Shown in pieces: positions 26,668 to 33,224 of a DNA stretch of 64,000 bases (the stretch's first letter is position 1; each line of letters opens with the position of its first letter). The stretch spans positions 1-64,000 of the forward strand of contig NZ_AUJB01000005.1 in assembly GCF_000424005.1 (NCBI RefSeq), read 5' to 3'. Origin of the DNA: Pseudobutyrivibrio ruminis CF1b. GTDB taxonomy: Bacteria; Bacillota; Clostridia; Lachnospirales; Lachnospiraceae. Made by a program: the position numbers and the translations under genes. The notes under the pieces were generated by a model. It was not told where the DNA came from and did not search any database. It worked only from the letters and a program-made list of their open reading frames with translations.

Positions 26668-27330
26668 ATGAAAACAACAATTTTCATGCCTATAAAGCTC
26701 AATAACGAGCGCACACCTGGAAAGAACTTAAAGAAATTTGATGATGGCACAGCCCTTCTCCAGGTACCTCTTATGACAGCTCTTGAAGCAAAAAAGGATG
26801 GCGATGTAGACAGAATCGTGGTATTCTGTAGCAATCCTGACATTCAGGAGTACCTTCCAGAGGGAGTAGAATTCGTACAGAGACCTGAGAGACTTGACAC
26901 TCAGGCTATCCGCTGCGGAGATATCATCGAGGCATTCTTAGAGCAGGAGGAGTCGGATCTTTACGTTATGTATCATGCCACATCTCCTTTCATCACAAAG
27001 AAGACCCTTACAGACTGTATCAATGCAGTAAAGAGCGGAAAGTACGATTCAGCATTTGCAGCAAAGAAGCTTCAGAACTTTATGTGGTTCGATGGAAAGC
27101 CTCTGAACTTTGCACTTGACTGTGCACCACGTACACAGGATATGAAGCCATATTATTGCGAGCTTTCATCTCCATACGTATTCACAAGAGAGGTGTTCGA
27201 AAAGTATCACGGACGTACAGGCGAGAATCCATTTATCTGTGAGTGTTCCGAGATAGAGGCTATCGATATCGATTACCCAGAGGATTTTGAGCTGGCAAAC
27301 GCAGTATACATGTCACTTATTAAGAAATAA
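26668..27330 (+). CDS. Cytidylyltransferase of the CMP-sialate/CMP-KDO synthetase type
   Basis: A 220-residue soluble protein beginning FMPIKLNNERTPGKNLKKF (about 5-23), a variant of the PARGGSKxxPGKNI nucleotide loop. VEFVQRPERLDTQ, YVMYHATSPFITKKTL and AIDIDYPEDFELA follow; the last is the usual IDxPxDFxxA end motif. It should couple a 2-keto-3-deoxy acid to CMP. A separate NeuA homologue exists at 7574 with a better-conserved loop, so this one probably activates a different acid: the product of the aldolase gene that follows 11 nt later. The substrate is inferred. Confidence 0.78.
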   Translation: MKTTIFMPIKLNNERTPGKNLKKFDDGTALLQVPLMTALEAKKDGDVDRIVVFCSNPDIQEYLPEGVEFVQRPERLDTQAIRCGDIIEAFLEQEESDLYVMYHATSPFITKKTLTDCINAVKSGKYDSAFAAKKLQNFMWFDGKPLNFALDCAPRTQDMKPYYCELSSPYVFTREVFEKYHGRTGENPFICECSEIEAIDIDYPEDFELANAVYMSLIKK

Positions 27331-27341
27331 CGAGGATTTAT

Positions 27342-28913
27342 ATGGGATCAGTCAGATTACTGGATTGCACTCTGAGAGACGGTGGTCATATCAATCAGGG
27401 CGCTTTTGGTAAAAACGTAATAAAGGCCACAATCGAAAATCTGGTTAAGGCCAAAATAGATATAATAGAAGCAGGATTCTTATGGGATTCTGAGACAGGC
27501 GACGATGTGGCGCGCTACCACACCATCAGCGAGCTTAAAAAGTATCTTCCAAAGGATATGGGCTCATCAAAGATTTCTCTGATGGCTGACAATGTGGATT
27601 TGTCACATTTGGAGCCAAATGATGGCACAGTAGAATTTATCCGCCTTTCATTTAGAAAGACAGAGTTCGACTGGGCTGAGAAGCAGCTGGCTATTTTAAA
27701 GGAAAAGGATTACAAGGTATACATCAACCCAATCCACGGCAGCTCATTTACAGATCAGGAATATTTAGAGATTATCGACAGGGTCAACAGAATGGAACCT
27801 TATGGATTTTCCATCGTTGATACTTTCGGCGCCATGCGCCAGTCAGATTTAGGAAGAATCTACTACCTGATTGAGCACAACTTAGATAAAAACATTGTAC
27901 TGGGAGTTCATCTTCACGAGAATTTAGGTCTTGCATATTCTCTTGCACAGTACATTTTAAATATCGTCTCTCCAGTGAGAGACGTGACAATCGACGGTTC
28001 ACTTTTCGGTATGGGAAAGGTTCCTGGAAACCTTTGCATCGAGCAGTTCATGGATTACATGAACCACGAGTACGATACATCCTATGCCATCGAGCCAGTT
28101 TACGATGCTATCGACGAATTTATCATGCCTATATATGAGAAGACAAAGTGGGGATATTCCATCCCTTACGCTCTTTCTGCCCAGTGCAGTGTGCACCGTA
28201 CTTACGCAGAATACCTTACAGATAAGGAACGTCTTCGAACAAAGGATATCAGCCGTCTCTTAAAGGAAATCGAGCCTGAGAAATCAGAGATTTTCGACGA
28301 GGCTTATATCGAGGGAATCTACCAGAAATACATGGATTCCAATTTCGATGACGAGACAGATCTGAAGGCTGTTGTGGCTGAGATTAACAAGTTTGATAAG
28401 ATTGTAGTAATTGCTCCAGGTAGCAGCCTGAAGACTCTTACACTTAGCGATGAGCTGAAGAAGGACGCATGTCTCATCTCCGTAAACTTCATGTATGACG
28501 GAGCAGATATGAACTATCACTTCTTCTCAAATGCAAAGCGCTATCACTATGACGCAGATGTAGATATGTCCAAGATGATTATCACATCAAACCTTATGGA
28601 GGATGTGGAGAATCCAGGATATGTGGTATCAAGAAATGAGCTTGTTTACCATGATGATATCTTCTGCGATGATTCCACACTGATGCTTTTAAATCTCCTT
28701 AGACTTTGCGAGAACAAGAAGATTTACATCGCAGGTTTTGATGGCTTCAAGAGAAACGAGGACAATTTCTACGAGACAAGTCTTGAGAGAAAGGTTCGCC
28801 CTGATGACTATGATCAGGAGCTTAGAACTGAGATTATAAAGAACAGCTACTCTAAGCTTAATGTGGAGTTCCTTACTCCATCCGTATATGCGAAGTCATT
28901 TAAGAGGAAATAA
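27342..28913 (+). CDS. HMGL-like pyruvate aldolase with C-terminal CST/DUF115-like domain
   Basis: A 523-residue, two-part protein. Residues 1-290 are an HMGL/4-hydroxy-2-oxovalerate aldolase type barrel: LDCTLRDGGHINQG (about 7-20), with Arg12, Asp13 and His16 spaced as in DmpG-type catalytic residues, and GVHLHENLG (188-196) with the metal-binding His190/His192. The GSLFGMGKVPGN loop (219-230) follows. Residues about 350-523 hold KIVVIAPGSSLKTLTLSDE and KKIYIAGFDGF, a Rossmann-like pattern which resembles the start and the L/IYLxGxDF strand of CST-type sialyltransferases and DUF115 proteins. The aldolase half would join pyruvate and an aldehyde sugar into a 2-keto-3-deoxy acid. The C-terminal role is a guess. 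Confidence 0.7.
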   Translation: MGSVRLLDCTLRDGGHINQGAFGKNVIKATIENLVKAKIDIIEAGFLWDSETGDDVARYHTISELKKYLPKDMGSSKISLMADNVDLSHLEPNDGTVEFIRLSFRKTEFDWAEKQLAILKEKDYKVYINPIHGSSFTDQEYLEIIDRVNRMEPYGFSIVDTFGAMRQSDLGRIYYLIEHNLDKNIVLGVHLHENLGLAYSLAQYILNIVSPVRDVTIDGSLFGMGKVPGNLCIEQFMDYMNHEYDTSYAIEPVYDAIDEFIMPIYEKTKWGYSIPYALSAQCSVHRTYAEYLTDKERLRTKDISRLLKEIEPEKSEIFDEAYIEGIYQKYMDSNFDDETDLKAVVAEINKFDKIVVIAPGSSLKTLTLSDELKKDACLISVNFMYDGADMNYHFFSNAKRYHYDADVDMSKMIITSNLMEDVENPGYVVSRNELVYHDDIFCDDSTLMLLNLLRLCENKKIYIAGFDGFKRNEDNFYETSLERKVRPDDYDQELRTEIIKNSYSKLNVEFLTPSVYAKSFKRK

Positions 28914-28915
28914 TA

Positions 28916-29428
28916 ATGAGCAAGATTAGATTGATTATTATTGACGTGGACGGAACACTTACTGATGCGGGCATCTACTATGATGAGAATGGCAATGAGC
29001 TGAAGAAATTTTGCACCAAGGATGCAGCAGGTATTTTTGTGGCAAAGAAGCTCGGTGTAAAGACTATGATTCTCACAGGCAGAGAATGCGCTGCCACCAC
29101 CCGCAGAATGACAGAGTTAAAGGTGGATTACCTGTTCCAGAACGTTAAGGATAAAGCCAGCTATCTGAAGGAGTTTTTAGCAGATAATGGCATCTCAAAG
29201 GAGGAGGTAATGTACATCGGCGACGATTTAAATGACCTTCCACCTATGGCATTGGCTGGATACATCGGCTGCCCAGCAGACAGCTGTATCGAGATAAAAG
29301 AAAGAGCTAATTACGTCAGCACAGTAGCTGGCGGACACGGCGCTGTCAGAGATGTGCTGGAACACTATTTCCGAGAGACAGGTGAGTGGGAAGCAGCCAC
29401 AAAAGAGGTTTATGGAATAGGAGTTTAG
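28916..29428 (+). CDS. KdsC-like HAD phosphatase
   Basis: A 170-residue HAD-superfamily C0-type phosphatase. Motif I is IIIDVDGTLTDAGIYY (about 7-22), with Asp10 nucleophile and Asp12 acid/base. ILTGRECAATTRRM (about 52-65) gives motif II, and GDDLNDLPPM gives motif IV. The small size without a cap domain matches KdsC, KDO-8-phosphate phosphatase and NeuNAc-9-P type relatives. It begins 2 nt after the aldolase gene with its ribosome site in that gene's end, and would remove a phosphate from the aldolase product before CMP activation. The exact acid is not known. Confidence 0.85.
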   Translation: MSKIRLIIIDVDGTLTDAGIYYDENGNELKKFCTKDAAGIFVAKKLGVKTMILTGRECAATTRRMTELKVDYLFQNVKDKASYLKEFLADNGISKEEVMYIGDDLNDLPPMALAGYIGCPADSCIEIKERANYVSTVAGGHGAVRDVLEHYFRETGEWEAATKEVYGIGV

Positions 29429-29451
29429 CTTTTAAATAGAGAGGAAAGATT

Positions 29452-30345
29452 ATGATTAGTGCAGAAGAAAAAGCAAAATTCATAGAGACTCTTGACGGAA
29501 CATCCTATGTAGGTGAGCCAAGAGATAACACCTTCATGTTTATCAAAAAGCAGGTAGAACACCTTGGAGCTTTTCTTGAGGGACATAAGGATTGTCTTGT
29601 TTTTGCAGAAGATAACATAACTTTTTCAGATGAGATTTTAGCAAACAACCATGTGGTATTCTGCGAATATCCACAGTATGAATACGCGCTGTTCGCCATG
29701 GATTACAGAGATGTGCGCATGCCTCTTCCAGAGTTTTTCGAGGAGGAAGGATATTACATCACATCTGATTCTTCAGTGGGCGAGAATTGCACCATCTATC
29801 CAGGATGCTTCATTGGACCAAATGTACACATTGGTGACAATGCACTTATTCTTCCTGGTGCAAAGATTAAGCACGCTACTATTGGCGATAACTTTATCTG
29901 CAACGAGAACGTAGTAGTAGGATGTAATTCATTTACAAAGGCAAAGGATGATAAGGGAGATTTGATTTCTATGCCATCCCTTGGAAGAGTTGTCATAGGA
30001 AACAATGTAGAGCTGGGTGCCTGCGATGTTATTGAGCTTGCCACATGTGGCGAGACAGTCATCGGAGACAATGTAAAGCTTGATAACCTTGTAAGTATCG
30101 GACACGAGTCCGTTCTTCATAAAAATGTATGTATGGCTGCCCAGGCCACACTTGCTGGTTTCGTAGATGTAGGCGAGAACACATTCATCGGTGTAGGCGC
30201 CAACGTAAAGAACCGTATCAACATCGGAAAGAACGTAACAGTAGGTATGGGCTCAGTAGTAGGCCGTGCAGTAAAAGATGGGGAGACAGTTTTCGGAAAT
30301 CTCGCGAAGCCTATCCCAATCCTTAAAAAGACTTTTCAAAAATAG
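29452..30345 (+). CDS. LpxD-like ACP-dependent sugar N-acyltransferase (left-handed beta helix)
   Basis: A 297-residue protein with a head domain (about 1-105) and a hexapeptide beta helix (about 106-290). The segment GRVVIGNNVELGACDVIEL (178-196) and DNLVSIGHES (211-220) closely mirror the LpxD region that ends in the catalytic His; here that residue is His218. LpxD takes acyl groups from acyl-ACP and places them on a sugar amine. There is no lipid A pathway in a Gram-positive host, and three genes later a carrier protein is encoded, so the donor is probably the aminoacyl-carrier made by the next genes. RBS AGAGGA stands before the ATG. It could also act on a UDP-aminosugar with acetyl-CoA. 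Confidence 0.75.
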   Translation: MISAEEKAKFIETLDGTSYVGEPRDNTFMFIKKQVEHLGAFLEGHKDCLVFAEDNITFSDEILANNHVVFCEYPQYEYALFAMDYRDVRMPLPEFFEEEGYYITSDSSVGENCTIYPGCFIGPNVHIGDNALILPGAKIKHATIGDNFICNENVVVGCNSFTKAKDDKGDLISMPSLGRVVIGNNVELGACDVIELATCGETVIGDNVKLDNLVSIGHESVLHKNVCMAAQATLAGFVDVGENTFIGVGANVKNRINIGKNVTVGMGSVVGRAVKDGETVFGNLAKPIPILKKTFQK

Positions 30346-30353
30346 GTAACATT

Positions 30354-31880
30354 ATGAAAAATATTTTAGAATGGCTAGAAAATAGCACAGCAAAATATCC
30401 AAACAAAACAGTATACTCAAACCTTGAGTACAGTCTCACATTTGATGAGGTGTCATGCCTCGCTAAGTCCGTAGGCTCTGCCATCATAAACTTAGACCTC
30501 CCAGAGGGCCCAGTGGCCGTTGTCATGGGTAAGGAGCCAAAGATGATAGCCAGCTACCTTGGTGTAGCATACTCAGGAAGAATCTACGCCCCAATCGACG
30601 TTACTCTTCCTATCAAGAGACTGAATTCAATCTTTGATAACCTGGAGCCTGCAGCAGTAGTTACAAGCGAGGCTTTAAAGGAAAAGGTACAGGGTATCTT
30701 AGAGCAGGTGGGCAAGTCTGAGGTAAAGGTACTTACAGTGGAGGAGCTGGAAAAGACTCCTGCAGATCAGGCTAAGCTTGATGCAGTAAGAGAAAACATG
30801 ACAGAGCTTGATCCTCTTTACATTATCTACACATCAGGTTCCAGCGGAGTTCCAAAGGGCGTTATCGCCAGCCACAGAAATGTAATCTGCTACATCAGAG
30901 CATATGTAAAGGTAATGGGAATCACTGATGAGGATATACTTGGAAATCAGTCACCACTGGATTACATTGCAGCTATCAGAGATATTTATATTCCATTATA
31001 TACAGGTGCATCTTCATTCCTTACACCAAAGGAATTCTTCATGCAGCCTAACAAGCTTTTTGATGCTTTGAATAATGCAGGAGTAACATCTATCGGATGG
31101 ACATCATCTTCTATGACATTGCTTGATACACTTCATGCATTTAAGAACGACACACTTAAGACTGTAAATAAGGTGTGCTTCTCAGGCTCAGTTATGACAA
31201 AGCCAGTACTTGAATACTGGACAACAAACCTACCAAATGCAAAGTTTGTAAACCAGTACGGTCCTACAGAGGCAACAGCATCATGTACATATTATGTGGT
31301 GGACGAGCACACAATGGAATACGACAGTGTGCCAATCGGAAAAGCATACGACGATTACAAAATCATCCTTATCGACGAGGATGGAAAGGTACCAGAAGAG
31401 GGAGAGCTTGGAGAAATCTGTGTTACAGGTCCTACACTTGCCCTTGGCTACTACAAGAATCTAGAGAGAACCAATCAGGACTTCATCCAGAATCCTGTAA
31501 ACAACAGATACAGAGAGCTAATCTACAAGACAGGTGATGTAGGACGTATTCTTCCTGATGGAAATATCGAGTTCCACGGCCGTAAGGATCGCCAGATAAA
31601 GCACATGGGACACAGAGTAGAGCTTGATGAAATCGAGGCAGCAGCAGCTACTATAGCAGGCGTTGGAGAGAACGCTGTTATTTATGATGACAAAAACGAG
31701 GTTCTTGTGCTATATTATGTAGGCGAGGCAACTATTAAGGAGCTTTCTGCAGGTCTTCGCGGAATCATACCAGGTTTCATGGTACCACGTAAGATGATTA
31801 ATCTAGAGAGCATGCCTAAGCTGCCAAACAGCAAAATAGATTTAAAGGAACTTGAAAGGATGTATAGTAATGAAGGATAA
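30354..31880 (+). CDS. AMP-forming amino acid:carrier-protein ligase (DltA/NRPS A-domain type)
   Basis: A 508-residue ANL-superfamily enzyme with the standard core motifs in order: YIIYTSGSSGVPKGV (A3, about 160-174), YGPTEAT (A5, about 302-308), YKTGDVGR (A7), GRKDRQIKHMGHRVELDEIE (A8) and PKLPNSKIDLKEL (A10, with catalytic Lys). The A4 region reads SPLDYIAAIRDIY, keeping the Asp that holds the alpha-amino group in amino-acid-specific A domains. The product of the reaction is an aminoacyl thioester on the carrier encoded next. Length fits a free-standing DltA. Start is 8 nt after the LpxD-like gene; the end overlaps the carrier gene by 11 nt. Amino acid identity is not readable by eye. Confidence 0.85.
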   Translation: MKNILEWLENSTAKYPNKTVYSNLEYSLTFDEVSCLAKSVGSAIINLDLPEGPVAVVMGKEPKMIASYLGVAYSGRIYAPIDVTLPIKRLNSIFDNLEPAAVVTSEALKEKVQGILEQVGKSEVKVLTVEELEKTPADQAKLDAVRENMTELDPLYIIYTSGSSGVPKGVIASHRNVICYIRAYVKVMGITDEDILGNQSPLDYIAAIRDIYIPLYTGASSFLTPKEFFMQPNKLFDALNNAGVTSIGWTSSSMTLLDTLHAFKNDTLKTVNKVCFSGSVMTKPVLEYWTTNLPNAKFVNQYGPTEATASCTYYVVDEHTMEYDSVPIGKAYDDYKIILIDEDGKVPEEGELGEICVTGPTLALGYYKNLERTNQDFIQNPVNNRYRELIYKTGDVGRILPDGNIEFHGRKDRQIKHMGHRVELDEIEAAAATIAGVGENAVIYDDKNEVLVLYYVGEATIKELSAGLRGIIPGFMVPRKMINLESMPKLPNSKIDLKELERMYSNEG

Positions 31881-32097
31881 AGTTCTTGCAATTTTAGAGG
31901 GCGTTAGACCAGATATTGATTACGCCACAGAGGATAATTTAGTAGACGGCGGTGTTTTAGAGTCATTCGACATCGTTGCTATCATTTCACAGTTTGAGTC
32001 AGAGTTTGATATTGAGGTAGAGCCACAGTATCTTACAGCAGCACATTTTAATTCATTAGATGCTATGGTTTCATTAGTGGAGACATTACAGAAATAA
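31870..32097 (+). CDS. Acyl/aminoacyl carrier protein (DltC-like)
   Basis: The likely start is ATG 31870, after AAAGGA inside the ligase gene; an earlier in-frame TTG at 31852 is less likely. The 75-residue acidic protein (MKDKVLAILEGV) has the four-helix carrier pattern and the pantetheine-attachment site VLESFDIVAII, with Ser32 in place of the DSL Ser, similar to DltC. It overlaps the ligase by 11 nt and the decarboxylase by a single base (TAATG), so the three are made together in fixed ratio. It would carry the amino acid activated by the ligase. A phosphopantetheinyl transferase is not present here. Confidence 0.88.
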   Translation: MKDKVLAILEGVRPDIDYATEDNLVDGGVLESFDIVAIISQFESEFDIEVEPQYLTAAHFNSLDAMVSLVETLQK

Positions 32098-33224
32098 TGA
32101 TTAATACACCAGCATATATTTTTAACATCGATATATTGCAGCAGAGAGTGGACAGAATAAAGTCCCTCATCCCAGATATAGAGTTAACCTATTCAATAAA
32201 GGCTAACCCTTTTTTGGTGCCTTATATTATTCACATGGTTCGCCATTTGGAGGTTTGTTCTCCTGGCGAGCTTTCTATCTGTAAGGCAGCTTCTGTTCCA
32301 CCTGAAAAGATTATTTATTCAGGTCTTTTAAAGGAAGAATGGGATATCACAGAGGCAGTGGAGTACGGAGTGGATATTATCACAGCTGAGAGCCCTCGCC
32401 AGCTTCGCCTTATTGAAAAGGTGTGCGCTGAAAGAGACTGTCATGCAAAAGTGCTTCTTCGTCTCACCAGTGGCAATCAGTTTGGAATGGATCAGGACAC
32501 AGTGGTAGGTCTTCTTAAGACACTTTCAGATTACCCACATGTGGATTTTTCCGGTATTCACTATTTCTCTGGCACACAGAAGACTCGTGCTGCCAAGTTC
32601 GAAGCAGATAAGGCTAATGTACATGGCCTATTAGATGCAGCTAAGGAGATAGGTGTAGCTATTGATTTCTTAGAGTTTGGTCCTGGAGCAGGAGTGGAGT
32701 ATTTCGATGGTCCTTCTGACGATAAGGATTTTGAGAACTTCGCAGTAGCTATGGATGCCATCGCAGATTTCAAATCTACAGTGAAGCTTGGTATCGAGAT
32801 GGGACGTTTTATCGCCGGCACATGCGGCCGCTTTGAGACTACTGTTAAGGAGATTAAGCCTTCAAAGGGCGTTAATTACGTTATTATAGATGGTGGTATT
32901 CATCATCTTAATTATTTCGGACAGATTCAGGGTATGAAGATTCCTGAGATAGCTGTCAGCAATACAAGAGCAGCAAAGGATAAATACTGTATCGTAGGTA
33001 GCCTTTGCACTACAGCAGATGTTCTTGTGCGCGAGGTGGAGATGTCTTCTTTGGAAGAGGGAGATGTTCTTACCTTTAATAGATGTGGAGCTTATTCTAT
33101 TACAGAGGCACCTAATCTTTTCCTTTCACGTCGTATGCCAGCAGTGTACGCTGAGAGCAAGGATATGGGGCTCAAACTTTTAAGAGAAGGAATGGAGTCA
33201 TATCGATTTAATAATGAATACTAA
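32097..33224 (+). CDS. Type III PLP-dependent amino acid decarboxylase (alanine-racemase-like fold)
   Basis: A 375-residue enzyme. YSIKANP (about 32-38) gives the PLP lysine, Lys35 or nearby, in the usual YxxKAN pattern. SGLLKEEWDI, IHYFSGTQ, LEFGPGAGVEYF and EMGRFIAGTCG (the phosphate-binding EPGR region, here EMGR) follow. The GSLCTTADVL segment (about 301-310) is the C-x-x-x-D motif of the partner active site. This is the ornithine/DAP decarboxylase group that includes BtrK, which acts on Glu-ACP. Its one-base overlap with the carrier gene suggests that the carrier-bound or the free amino acid is decarboxylated. A standard DAP/ornithine decarboxylase role is possible but less likely in this place. 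Confidence 0.82.
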   Translation: MINTPAYIFNIDILQQRVDRIKSLIPDIELTYSIKANPFLVPYIIHMVRHLEVCSPGELSICKAASVPPEKIIYSGLLKEEWDITEAVEYGVDIITAESPRQLRLIEKVCAERDCHAKVLLRLTSGNQFGMDQDTVVGLLKTLSDYPHVDFSGIHYFSGTQKTRAAKFEADKANVHGLLDAAKEIGVAIDFLEFGPGAGVEYFDGPSDDKDFENFAVAMDAIADFKSTVKLGIEMGRFIAGTCGRFETTVKEIKPSKGVNYVIIDGGIHHLNYFGQIQGMKIPEIAVSNTRAAKDKYCIVGSLCTTADVLVREVEMSSLEEGDVLTFNRCGAYSITEAPNLFLSRRMPAVYAESKDMGLKLLREGMESYRFNNEY

